The position numbers and the translations under genes are program-made. Of a DNA stretch of 64,000 bases, positions 41,783 to 50,402 are shown piece after piece (position 1 is the stretch's first letter; each line of letters begins with the position of its first letter). A model generated the notes under the pieces. The model had not been told where the DNA came from. It did not search any database and saw only the letters and a list, made by a program, of their open reading frames with translations. Source of the DNA: CAWARU01 sp963805795 (lineage in GTDB: Bacteria; Pseudomonadota; Gammaproteobacteria; UBA6186; Azoamicaceae); contig CAWDVG010000004.1 of NCBI GenBank assembly GCA_963805795.1, positions 434,001-498,000 of the forward strand, written 5' to 3'.

Positions 41783-43840
41783 ATGCCTTCTCGTTTCAGA
41801 CTTGCCAATGCCATCCGTGCTTTAAGCATGGATGCTGTGCAAAAAGCTAATTCTGGACACCCAGGCATGCCAATGGGTATGGCCGATATCGCTGAAGTGC
41901 TTTGGAACGATTTTTTAAGTCATAATCCCTTGAACCCCCGTTGGCCCAATCGAGATCGTTTTATCCTATCCAATGGTCATGGATGCCTGTTGCAATACGC
42001 CTTATTGCATTTATCAGGTTATGATTTATCCATAACGGATATTAAACAATTTCGACAACTGCATTCTAAAACACCTGGCCATCCAGAATTTGGCCTTACG
42101 CCTGGCATTGAAACTTCTACGGGTCCATTAGGGCAAGGCTTTGGCAACGCCGTTGGTATGGCGTTAGCAGAACAAATATTAGCCGCAGAATTTAACCGCG
42201 ATCATCACGTTATCGTTGATCACTACACCTACTGTTTTGTTGGCGATGGCTGCTTAATGGAAGGCATTTCTCACGAAGTAGCCTCTTTGGCTGGCACTTT
42301 AGGCCTTGGAAAACTCATTGTTTTCTGGGACGATAATGGTATCTCTATTGATGGCCCAGTCAAGGATTGGTGTTTAGATGATACTCCCAAACGTTTTGAG
42401 GCCTACGGCTGGCATGTGCTTCCTTCTATCGATGGCCACCATCCCGAACAAATTAAACAAGCCATTCAAGAAGCGCAAAGCGAAAAAAACAAACCCTCTT
42501 TAATTTGTTGTAAAACCATCATTGGCTTTGGTGCAGATAATCTTGCGGGAACTGCCAAAATTCATGGATCACCCCTTGGGGAAAAGGAAATGGCGGCTGC
42601 ACGCGAAAAATTAGATTGGCCTTATGATTCTTTTAAAATTCCAAATGACATTTATGATGCCTGGGATGCTAGAGAAAAAGGTCAAAAACGGGAACAAGAT
42701 TGGAATAGGGCAGTAGAAGAATACGAAAAAACGTATCCTGCTTTAGCAAAAGAATGGCAACGTCGCCAGAGCGGACATCTTCCAGAAAATTTTTCAGAAA
42801 AATATAATTTTTTTATTACCGACACTCAAAAACGTTTAGACCATATAGCAACACGCAAAGCTTCACAAAATGCATTGGAAGTGCTGGTACAAAATCTACC
42901 TGAATTATTTGGCGGTTCTGCTGATCTTTCTGAATCGAATTCTACCTTTTGTAAATACTCTAAAATAGTCTATCCTCATCTTCCTCATCTCTTTAAAGGA
43001 AACTATTTACAATATGGTGTGCGTGAGTTTGGCATGTCCGCCATGATGAATGGCATGGCCTTATATCGGGGCTTTATTCCCTACGGCGGCACTTTCTTAA
43101 CCTTTATGGACTATGCCCGTAATGCTGTCCGTTTGGCTGCCTTAATGCAACAACGCGTCATTTTTGTTTATACCCATGATTCCATCGGATTAGGGGAAGA
43201 TGGACCCACCCATCAACCGATCGAACATTTAACGATGCTACGTGCCACGCCCAATGTTTCTTTATGGCGCCCCTGTGATGCCACTGAAACCTTCGTTGCT
43301 TGGAAAATGGCTATTTTGCGTACAGAGGGCCCTACCTGCCTTGCCTTGTCACGTCAAAACCTGAAAGCTCAAATTCGAGATGATAAACAAGTCGCCTCCA
43401 TTGCCAAAGGAGGATATATACTAAAAGAAAGTGAGGGCCCATTAAAGGCTATTATTATCTCGACAGGCTCGGAAATAGCGCTGGCGATGGAAGCAGCGAC
43501 CGCGCTAGAAACAGAAGGGTTAGGGATTCGAGTGATTTCTTTACCCAGTTGGAATGTTTTTGAACAACAGGATAAAGCTTATCAAGACTTCGTATTGCCC
43601 CCCACCTTGAAAGCCCGTGTCGCTATCGAAGCTGGATCCAGTTTAGGCTGGTATCGTTGGGTTGGTTTTGAAGGAGCCATTGTGGGCATCGATCGCTTCG
43701 GTGAATCTGCTCCTGCAGCAGAAGTACAAGCTGCCCTTGGCATGACTATCGAGACTGTTATGCTTGCAGTAAGGAAAGTGTTGGCCGTGCAGGATTCTAT
43801 GCAGAACTGCGCTTCTGCATTATTGGAAGTTGGAATATAA
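41783..43840 (+). CDS. tkt: Transketolase
   Basis: 685 residues, a thiamine-diphosphate enzyme of the pentose phosphate pathway that moves two-carbon units between sugar phosphates. Marks: NSGHPGMPMGMADIAEVLWN, TGPLGQGFGNAVGMALAE, the ThDP motif GDGCLMEGISHEVASLAG, SADLSESN, VREFGMSAMMNGMAL (catalytic Glu) and HDSIGLGEDGPTHQPIEHL. Somewhat longer than E. coli TktA (663). ATG 41783 follows AAAGGA; a TTG two codons upstream is less likely. First gene of a tkt-gap-pgk operon, a gammaproteobacterial arrangement. Confidence 0.96.
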   Translation: MPSRFRLANAIRALSMDAVQKANSGHPGMPMGMADIAEVLWNDFLSHNPLNPRWPNRDRFILSNGHGCLLQYALLHLSGYDLSITDIKQFRQLHSKTPGHPEFGLTPGIETSTGPLGQGFGNAVGMALAEQILAAEFNRDHHVIVDHYTYCFVGDGCLMEGISHEVASLAGTLGLGKLIVFWDDNGISIDGPVKDWCLDDTPKRFEAYGWHVLPSIDGHHPEQIKQAIQEAQSEKNKPSLICCKTIIGFGADNLAGTAKIHGSPLGEKEMAAAREKLDWPYDSFKIPNDIYDAWDAREKGQKREQDWNRAVEEYEKTYPALAKEWQRRQSGHLPENFSEKYNFFITDTQKRLDHIATRKASQNALEVLVQNLPELFGGSADLSESNSTFCKYSKIVYPHLPHLFKGNYLQYGVREFGMSAMMNGMALYRGFIPYGGTFLTFMDYARNAVRLAALMQQRVIFVYTHDSIGLGEDGPTHQPIEHLTMLRATPNVSLWRPCDATETFVAWKMAILRTEGPTCLALSRQNLKAQIRDDKQVASIAKGGYILKESEGPLKAIIISTGSEIALAMEAATALETEGLGIRVISLPSWNVFEQQDKAYQDFVLPPTLKARVAIEAGSSLGWYRWVGFEGAIVGIDRFGESAPAAEVQAALGMTIETVMLAVRKVLAVQDSMQNCASALLEVGI

Positions 43841-43907
43841 TTCACTATTTGCAAACAGCATTAAAGCATTGAAGTCAGCATTAGAGTATTATTAGGAGAC
43901 TAAAGGA

Positions 43908-44921
43908 ATGACCATCAAAGTCGCGATCAATGGCTATGGCCGCATTGGACGCAATATATTAAGAGCTTTTTACGAATATCATCATTGGGATCTCGAAATT
44001 GTCGCTATTAACGATCTCTCTGATCTACAAGGCGCTGCTCATCTAACACAATATGATTCTACGCATGGTCGTTTTTCTGCCGTTGTCTCAACCAAAGATC
44101 AATCTCTTTTAATCAATCATCATGAAATTCGCTACTTTTCAGAACGCCAACCTGAAAATTTGCCTTGGGGCGATTTAGGTATTGATGTCGTCTTAGAATG
44201 CACAGGACATTTTGCGAGCAAAACTAAAGCCGCTGCTCATCTAAAAGCGGGCGCCAAAAAAGTTTTAATTTCAGCGCCCGCAGGCGATGATTTACCCACC
44301 ATCGTTTATGGTATTAATGATAACACTCTAAAATCTAATGACTTGATTGTTTCTAATGCCTCATGCACCACCAATTGTCTTGTCCCTTTAGTGCAACCTT
44401 TACAGAATACTTTAGGTCTCACAAGCGGCTTCATGACTACTGTTCATGCCTATACTAACGATCAAGTCCTCACCGATGTGCACCATAGTGATCTCCGCAG
44501 AGCACGTTCTGCCACCCATTCTCTGATTCCAACTAAAACTGGAGCAGCTTCTGCAATTGGCCTGGTATTACCGGAATTAAAAGGCAAATTGGATGGCTTT
44601 GCTATTCGTGTGCCACTTATAAATGTCTCTGTTGTCGATCTCACGTTTGAAGCGGGCCGCAATACCTCTATTGCAGAAGTAAACTCTATTTTAAAAGAGG
44701 CAGCAGCGGGGCCATTAAAAGGGATATTGGAAATCAATGAAGCACCACTGGTTTCAATTGATTTTAATCATAATCCTGCTTCTAGCATCTTCGATACAAC
44801 TCAGACCAAAGTTATTGGAAATCTAGTAAAAGTATTGGCCTGGTATGACAATGAATGGGGGTTTTCCAATCGCATGCTAGATACCGCAGTGGCTATGGGA
44901 AAGCTTAACCTTAAACAATAA
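43908..44921 (+). CDS. gap: Glyceraldehyde-3-phosphate dehydrogenase, type I
   Basis: 337 residues. Marks: AINGYGRIGRNILRAFYEYH (Rossmann), VAINDLSDLQGAAHLTQYDS, the active site SNASCTTNCLVPLVQPL (catalytic Cys about residue 153), HSDLRRARSA and the closing WYDNEWGFSNRM. Asp in VAINDLSD at the cofactor-ribose position favours NAD. GAGACTAAAGGA precedes the ATG. It follows tkt by 67 bases and precedes pgk by 8, so one operon. Confidence 0.96.
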   Translation: MTIKVAINGYGRIGRNILRAFYEYHHWDLEIVAINDLSDLQGAAHLTQYDSTHGRFSAVVSTKDQSLLINHHEIRYFSERQPENLPWGDLGIDVVLECTGHFASKTKAAAHLKAGAKKVLISAPAGDDLPTIVYGINDNTLKSNDLIVSNASCTTNCLVPLVQPLQNTLGLTSGFMTTVHAYTNDQVLTDVHHSDLRRARSATHSLIPTKTGAASAIGLVLPELKGKLDGFAIRVPLINVSVVDLTFEAGRNTSIAEVNSILKEAAAGPLKGILEINEAPLVSIDFNHNPASSIFDTTQTKVIGNLVKVLAWYDNEWGFSNRMLDTAVAMGKLNLKQ

Positions 44922-44929
44922 AGAGCGAT

Positions 44930-46114
44930 ATGCTGATGCTGCTCATGGAATCATTAAAATTAGATAATAAAACCGTTGTTATTCGTGTAGACCTTAATGT
45001 CCCCATTCAAGATGGACTGGTTCAAGATGACAGCCGCATTCGCGCCATCCTCCCAACGCTCAAAATGGCGCTTGAAAAAAATGCTCGTATTATTCTCTTG
45101 TCACATTTGGGCCAACCAACACCGGGACAATATTCAGAAAAATTTTCCTTAAAACCGGTTGCAGATCATCTACAAAGATTATTACGGCATCCCATTCGTT
45201 TCGAAAAAAATTGGTTAGATGGCCTTACATTGTCACCAAAAGAAATTGTGCTTTGTGAAAACGTTCGTTTTAATATAGGAGAGCTGGAAAATGATCCATC
45301 CTTAGCAAAAAAAATGGCTGCATTAGGGGATGTTTTTATTATGGATGCTTTTGCTACCGCGCATCGCGCCCAGGCCTCTACTGTGGGCATCGCAGAATAT
45401 GCGCCTATTGCAGCGGCAGGATTGTTATTATCAAAAGAATTAATAGCTTTAAATCAGGCTTTAAAAAACCCCAAAAGACCTCTTGTTGCCATTGTAGCTG
45501 GCGCTAAAGTTTCCAGTAAATTACCTATTTTAAAATCCTTAATTCAATTAGTAGATGTTTTAGTCTTAGGAGGCGGGATTGCAAATACCTTTATTGCAGC
45601 TGAAGGTTATTCTATTGGGGAATCGCTTTATGAACCCAATCTGATATCAGAAGCCAAAAAATTAATGGAAGACGCAACCAAACATAATGTAACTCTATTG
45701 ATCCCAATTGATGTAGTGCTAGCTAAAGAATTTTCAGAAGCAGCTTCAATACGTATTGCTAAAATTGATAATATACAATCGGGCGAAAAAATAGCTGATG
45801 TCGGACCCGCTTCACTGCAAATATACGAACAATATCTTAAAAAAGCGGGCACTATTCTTTGGAATGGCCCTATTGGTATTTTTGAATTCAGTCCTTTTTC
45901 AAAAGGTACCGAAAAGCTTGCAAATATAATTGCAAATGCTTCGGCTTTTTCTATAGCGGGAGGCGGCGAAACTTTGTCTGCTATAGCCAAATATCAAGTG
46001 GCAGATAAAATTTCTTACATTTCTACAGGCGGGGGAGCTTTTTTAGAATATTTAGAAGGAAAAACTTTACCAGCAGTTGCAATACTCGAAAAAAGAACTG
46101 TAAAAAAAACCTGA
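44930..46114 (+). CDS. pgk: Phosphoglycerate kinase
   Basis: 394 residues, the ATP-forming step of glycolysis. Marks: TVVIRVDLNVPIQDGLVQDD, ILLSHLGQPTPG, DAFATAHRAQASTVG, VAGAKVSSKLPILKSL, LWNGPIGIFEF and the nucleotide loop GGGETLSAI with YISTGGGAFLEYLEG. The start is either ATG 44930 or ATG 44945 (MESLKLDN); neither has a good ribosome-binding site, and coupling to gap 8 bases upstream is likely. pyk and fba, which often follow in related operons, are not here; an unknown gene follows. Confidence 0.95.
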   Translation: MLMLLMESLKLDNKTVVIRVDLNVPIQDGLVQDDSRIRAILPTLKMALEKNARIILLSHLGQPTPGQYSEKFSLKPVADHLQRLLRHPIRFEKNWLDGLTLSPKEIVLCENVRFNIGELENDPSLAKKMAALGDVFIMDAFATAHRAQASTVGIAEYAPIAAAGLLLSKELIALNQALKNPKRPLVAIVAGAKVSSKLPILKSLIQLVDVLVLGGGIANTFIAAEGYSIGESLYEPNLISEAKKLMEDATKHNVTLLIPIDVVLAKEFSEAASIRIAKIDNIQSGEKIADVGPASLQIYEQYLKKAGTILWNGPIGIFEFSPFSKGTEKLANIIANASAFSIAGGGETLSAIAKYQVADKISYISTGGGAFLEYLEGKTLPAVAILEKRTVKKT

Positions 46115-46278
46115 TCACATTTTTTCATAACCTTAACAATTTTAGCTTCAGTCAGCATACTTTATCTTTTTAGGAAAATTTTAAAAAAACAATATAAAAA
46201 AGTTGCGTTATTCGCATTAATATGATTAATATCACCCAATACATTTAATTTTTATTTTTATTATTTGGGGAGATACAC

Positions 46279-47880
46279 ATGATAGTTTGGGACTTTTTTA
46301 AAAAAATATTAGACGGACAATCTATAACGGATGCTGTACATGAACAATACAGAGCACATGTTGAAGCTACGGAGGCTGCTAAGCCAAAAGAGTCTCAAGA
46401 GACAATGCAAACATTTCAATTAAATAGTCCAAATTCAGCGCAAACTTCTAGCAATTTTACTGCCACTTCGCCTTCGGCCATAGGAAATAGATCGGTTACG
46501 GGTGCAGCTGCCGTTACTTCTTCTCCGGCTATACCTAATAGAAGCAGAGCGGCTGGGGCAACTACTGCGATAAATATTTCCCCTGAAATTGCAACTAATT
46601 CAGCCACTCCGAGCCCATCTTCTTCTAGAAGAACCAGTATTTCATCAAACTCTGCTCCTGCTTCCCGATCCGGTTCAGTTTCTTCAAAACTCGATGCTGA
46701 ACAAGATATCAATATGGAAGCAACCATCAAACGTATCTTAGATGAAGCATTAAAAAAAGAAAGAGAAAAACTTGCAGAAGAACAAAAAAAACAATTTGAT
46801 CAACAAAAGGAACTTGCAACCAGATTGGCTACTATTCAAGAAGAAAACACTCAACTTAGAACCGATCAAATAAAACTGAAGGACGAAGCTGCCAATAGAC
46901 AAAAAGAACTGGATCTTAATTTATCCAAAATGAAAGAAGAGGCCGAAGCCATCCTCAAAGCCGAAAAAGCAGCCAATGAAACCAAACTAAAAGAGGAAGC
47001 GACCGCTGCAGAAGAAAAATTAAAAGCCGCTCTTCAAAAAGAACGTGCAGCCTATGAAGCCAAATTACAAGCAGATGCAGCTGCCCTTAATGAAAAATTA
47101 TTAGCCATGGCAAAAGAAAAAATGGCAGATTTAGAACGTGAAAGAATGGAAGAAGAACGCCAAGCTCAACAAAAACAAGCAGTTGCTGCAACTGCTGTAA
47201 ACCTAGCTTCCAATCCGTCTACCAATAATCCAGATGGTAAAGCTTATTCCGAGCAAGCAAAACAAAGAGATAAATTAATACAGGCTTTGCGTGCCATTAT
47301 TAGCAATCCCAACACTAAAATTAAACCAAAACCACTTCCACCAGCTCCAAATGCTGCCAATGGTTTTGAATATTACATGAACGAGCCCTTTAGCACACAA
47401 GAAGCATGGGTTAGCACCTTACCCCCAACCAAAGAACAAATATTATCTGACATTGTTAATAGAGCTAAAGACGCAAATGATCCCTTCACAATAACTCTAG
47501 ACACTATTGCACAATTAGTTGGAATAAACCCTAAAACGTTACAAGACCAAAACCTCCAAGTTGAAATGCAAATAGATGACCTTGATAATAATTTAGGGGT
47601 CGGTTCTCGAACGAAACGTGTATTGAGTAGTCATAATAAAGATGCTGATGAAAAGAAAAAAGCGGATGAGCATTCATTAGTTTGCGGACTTCTGAAAGAT
47701 AAAAACCCATTATCTATTCATTTCAGTTTTGATAAATATGGACGCCCTAAAATTGCAGATGTAGTAGAAAGAGATGCCAATGAATATATGGCCCCTGTTG
47801 CACAGAATATGGGCGTAACTGTAGTTGCTACAAATAAAAAGGCCAGAGTTGTTGGCACTGCAAGAGTACAAAGAAAGTAA
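46279..47880 (+). CDS. Ser/Ala-rich coiled-coil protein of unknown function
   Basis: 533 residues. The first 30 residues (MIVWDFFKKILDGQSITDAV) are followed by a long Ser/Thr/Ala low-complexity region (about 35-140), then a continuous charged coiled coil (about 150-300: KKEREKLAEEQKKQFDQQKE, ERERMEEERQAQQKQ), a Pro-rich hinge (KIKPKPLPPAPNA) and a C-terminal globular part (about 365-533). No signal peptide. GGGGAGA precedes the ATG. I recognise no family. It resembles the protein at 40625 in composition and both flank the tkt operon; disordered/coiled-coil architecture is common in secreted effectors, but no secretion signal can be claimed. Confidence 0.75.
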   Translation: MIVWDFFKKILDGQSITDAVHEQYRAHVEATEAAKPKESQETMQTFQLNSPNSAQTSSNFTATSPSAIGNRSVTGAAAVTSSPAIPNRSRAAGATTAINISPEIATNSATPSPSSSRRTSISSNSAPASRSGSVSSKLDAEQDINMEATIKRILDEALKKEREKLAEEQKKQFDQQKELATRLATIQEENTQLRTDQIKLKDEAANRQKELDLNLSKMKEEAEAILKAEKAANETKLKEEATAAEEKLKAALQKERAAYEAKLQADAAALNEKLLAMAKEKMADLERERMEEERQAQQKQAVAATAVNLASNPSTNNPDGKAYSEQAKQRDKLIQALRAIISNPNTKIKPKPLPPAPNAANGFEYYMNEPFSTQEAWVSTLPPTKEQILSDIVNRAKDANDPFTITLDTIAQLVGINPKTLQDQNLQVEMQIDDLDNNLGVGSRTKRVLSSHNKDADEKKKADEHSLVCGLLKDKNPLSIHFSFDKYGRPKIADVVERDANEYMAPVAQNMGVTVVATNKKARVVGTARVQRK

Positions 47881-47905
47881 GTAACGGCGGATGGCATCAG
47901 ACCCT

Positions 47906-48049
47906 TTGTTGCATTGTTGGGATCAGACCCCAAGGGGCTTGACTCTACAAAAATTAGATGGCAAACTTATTTTTTAATGTCTAGAGCTATTGTTGCATTG
48001 TTGGGGTCAGACCCCAACGATAGGCATTTGCGGCCAGCCCCCAAATGCC
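47906..48049. repeat. Direct repeats and hairpins between 46279-47880 and yhhQ
   Basis: TTGTTGCATTGTTGGG(A/G)TCAGACCCCAA occurs at 47906-47933 and 47990-48017 with one difference. Its core TTGGGGTCAGACCCCAA is a perfect palindrome. A second hairpin, GGCATTTG / CAAATGCC, spans 48023-48049. These may be REP-like elements or transcript ends; they explain the short frames seen here. Confidence 0.7.
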
Positions 48050-48100
48050 TTAACCAGGAAGACAAACTTTATCAACTTTTAAGAGTCATTTTAAATTTAT

Positions 48101-48775
48101 ATGAAAAACATTCATTCAAAATATTACCCTCAAATTGCTATGTGCTTTGTGGGACTCTTACTCACTGCCAATATCATTGGTGAGAAACCTCTTATGTTTG
48201 GACCTGTTATTTTACCTGCAGGCCTTTTATTATTCCCCATAACCTACCTGCTCGGAGACTTGCTCACTGAAGTCTATGGCTTTGCACAATCCCGCCGCGT
48301 TATTTGGATGGGGATGGCCTGCAATCTTTTTATGGCCACCATGTGCCAAATTTCCATATCCCTGCCTGCTGTTGCCAGCTGGGAAAGAGCAGACGCTTAT
48401 GCCCAAGTATTAGGAACTTCTAGCCGCCTGATGGCTATCTCCGTTTTAACTTACTTTATAGGTGAGTTTGTTAATGCCTACATCGTGGCAAAACTAAAAA
48501 TTTATATGCAAGGCCGCTTGTTCTGGGCACGCGCATTGTGCGGGAGTTGGATCGGCGAAGGGATAGAAACCTCATTGTTCATACCCTTGGCTTTTTATGG
48601 CAGTTTACCTAATGCAGAATTACTCAGACTGGCTGCTTTTTATTATTCCTTTAAAGTACTCTATGCACTCTGTGCTATGCCACTCCTCAATCTATTGGTT
48701 AAAATCTTAAAAAGAAAAGAGGGCACTGAAGTCTTTGTCCAAGAAACTAATTTTAATCCTTTTGTTTTCAATTAA
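48101..48775 (+). CDS. yhhQ: Queuosine precursor transporter (VUT family)
   Basis: 224 residues with about six membrane helices. VUT/YhhQ proteins import preQ0/preQ1 for queuosine tRNA modification. Marks: LLLTANIIGEKPLMFGPVIL, FPITYLLGDLLTEVYGF with R-RVIWMG, and SWIGEGIETSLFIPLAFYG, all family-typical. An importer would allow salvage of the precursor from a host. It converges with arfB; a perfect hairpin separates them. No clear ribosome-binding site before ATG 48101. Confidence 0.9.
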   Translation: MKNIHSKYYPQIAMCFVGLLLTANIIGEKPLMFGPVILPAGLLLFPITYLLGDLLTEVYGFAQSRRVIWMGMACNLFMATMCQISISLPAVASWERADAYAQVLGTSSRLMAISVLTYFIGEFVNAYIVAKLKIYMQGRLFWARALCGSWIGEGIETSLFIPLAFYGSLPNAELLRLAAFYYSFKVLYALCAMPLLNLLVKILKRKEGTEVFVQETNFNPFVFN

Positions 48776-48801
48776 GGCTCTGCGAGTAAATTCGCAGAGC
48801 C
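48776..48801. terminator. Bidirectional hairpin between yhhQ and arfB
   Basis: GGCTCTGCGA-GTAAAT-TCGCAGAGCC, a perfect 10-bp stem between two convergent genes. There is no long T-run on either side, so efficiency is uncertain, but position supports a shared terminator. Confidence 0.75.
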
Positions 48802-48811
48802 TAAGCTAAGC

Positions 48812-49234
48812 CTATTCGTCTCCATATTGGGTAGACGACCTCAACGTCTTTGTTTTCCCATGCAATTTCTTTTTTACAAGCCTACGTTCAGTAGCAGCCC
48901 ATGTTGGTTTGGTTTTTTTCCGTTTTTTAGGAGCAATCCTTGCACGCTCGATAAGTTGATTTAATCGATCAAAGGCATCTTGCTTATTTCTTTCTTGAGT
49001 ACGATAACGGGTAGCCTTGATAATGATTTCACCTTTTAAGGTTAACTTATTTCCAGCTAAAGATAACAATCGAACACGAACTGCTTCTGATAGTGAAGGT
49101 GATCTTTTTGCATCAAACCGCAGTTGCACGCCAGTAGCTACTTTATTTACGTTTTGTCCGCCTGGGCCAGGGGATCGGATAAAACTATATCTAATTTCTG
49201 AAGGATTAAGAAAAGTCATTGGAAAAATTCGCAT
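48812..49234 (-). CDS. arfB: Alternative ribosome-rescue factor, peptidyl-tRNA hydrolase ArfB
   Basis: 140 residues. ArfB (YaeJ) enters stalled ribosomes and hydrolyses peptidyl-tRNA. The catalytic GGQ is in FIRSPGPGGQNVNKVATGVQ (about residue 26), and the basic C-terminal tail that reads the empty mRNA channel is present (PKKRKKTKPTWAATERRLVK, KKLHGKTKTLRSS). The start may be ATG 49234 or 49219. The DNA around its first codons (49198-49264) is repeated at 57301-57367 as part of a larger duplication. Confidence 0.93.
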   Translation of the reverse strand: MRIFPMTFLNPSEIRYSFIRSPGPGGQNVNKVATGVQLRFDAKRSPSLSEAVRVRLLSLAGNKLTLKGEIIIKATRYRTQERNKQDAFDRLNQLIERARIAPKKRKKTKPTWAATERRLVKKKLHGKTKTLRSSTQYGDE

Positions 49235-49395
49235 TGGTTTTTACATTTCATTTGCAATATATATCATATCTAGACATATTGCAAACATGGTGCAGCACGA
49301 GATGCAATTTAAGTTGTTTGTCCATCTAGACAAGCTCTAAGAAATGGATATATACTGCTAGAATCTTAAGTCGGTATCTATAAGGGTTTAGCGCA

Positions 49396-50331
49396 ATGGA
49401 TGTTGTAACTAGACATGTAACCAAAATTGTAAGATTCGATTGGGCGATTAAATATTTGCTCCGCAATAAAGTCAACTTTGATATTTTAGAAGGTTTTTTA
49501 TCTGAACTCTTAAACAAAGATATCCATATTGAAAGTCTACTAGAATCCGAAGGTAATAAAAACAATCATGAAGATAAATATAATCGGATAGATGTATTGG
49601 CTAGGAATGAAAATGATGAAATGATTTTAATTGAAGTTCAGGCGAGCACCGAGTGGGATTATTTAAGTCGTATATTATATGGCACTTCAAAAGCCATTAC
49701 AGAACATTTAAAAGCAGGAGATCCTTATAAAAATATTTGTAAGGTCATTTCAGTATCTATCGTCTTTTTTAATATGGGAGAAGGGGAAGATTATATCTAT
49801 CAAGGCACAACGGTTTTTAAGGGACGTCATCGCCATGATATTTTAAAGCTGAATAGAAATGAACAGAATCTCTATGGTCAGGGATTTGAGACACCTGCTG
49901 ATGTCTACCCTGAATATTATATTATTAAGGTCAACCAATTTCGTGAAAGGATACAAAATAAATTTGATGAATGGATGTATTTTCTTAAAAATGAGCAAAT
50001 TAAGTCTTCCTTCAAGGCAAAAGGAATCCACAGTGCCGCAGAAAAATTGAGCGTCTTAAAATTAACCGATCAAGAACGAAGGGCCTATGAAAGATATCAA
50101 GACAACCTGCACTATGAAGCCAGCCTGATCCTTTCACAAAAAGTGGAAGGAAAGGTGGAAGGTTTCTCAGAGGGGCATACAATTGGGCATGCAAAAGGAC
50201 GCGCTGAGGGGTTAATTGAGGGGGAAGAACGAGTTAGAAAAGTTGCTTCATCCCTAAAAAAATCGGGTTATTCAACGGATGAAATTAAAGAGCATACAGG
50301 TTTATCTGAAGATGAAATTGAAAAACTATAA
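49396..50331 (+). CDS. Rpn-family PD-(D/E)XK nuclease / putative transposase
   Basis: 311 residues. The N-terminal 190 residues form the Rpn/PDDEXK_2 nuclease domain: FDWAIKYLLRNKVNFDILEG, the catalytic segment NRIDVLARNENDEMILIEVQ (Asp65 region and E-x-Q), and SKAITEHLKAGDPY. The C-terminal part is helical with a Gly-rich charged repeat (GKVEGFSEGHTIGHAKGRAE) and an end like other family members (STDEIKEHTGLSEDEI). Related proteins in E. coli promote RecA-independent recombination. A copy lacking the catalytic domain is at 57370-57796. It converges with the Sel1 gene. Confidence 0.88.
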   Translation: MDVVTRHVTKIVRFDWAIKYLLRNKVNFDILEGFLSELLNKDIHIESLLESEGNKNNHEDKYNRIDVLARNENDEMILIEVQASTEWDYLSRILYGTSKAITEHLKAGDPYKNICKVISVSIVFFNMGEGEDYIYQGTTVFKGRHRHDILKLNRNEQNLYGQGFETPADVYPEYYIIKVNQFRERIQNKFDEWMYFLKNEQIKSSFKAKGIHSAAEKLSVLKLTDQERRAYERYQDNLHYEASLILSQKVEGKVEGFSEGHTIGHAKGRAEGLIEGEERVRKVASSLKKSGYSTDEIKEHTGLSEDEIEKL

Positions 50332-50357
50332 TTTTTTGAAAATAGTAACTCGAAAAA

Positions 50358-50384
50358 GTAGATTATTCTTCGATAATAATCTAC
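50358..50384. terminator. Bidirectional hairpin between Rpn and Sel1 genes
   Basis: GTAGATTATT-CTTCGAT-AATAATCTAC between convergent genes. The duplicate module has the same hairpin at 57823-57847. AT-rich stem without a strong T-run on the plus strand; A-run GAAAAAG upstream gives a T-run on the minus strand. Confidence 0.6.
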
Positions 50385-50402
50385 CAATCGTTCCTAACCC
50401 AA

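Noticed and set aside
47914..48183. An 89-residue frame before yhhQ
   Set aside because: It is a translation of the GGGGTCAGACCCC repeats and overlaps the true yhhQ start.
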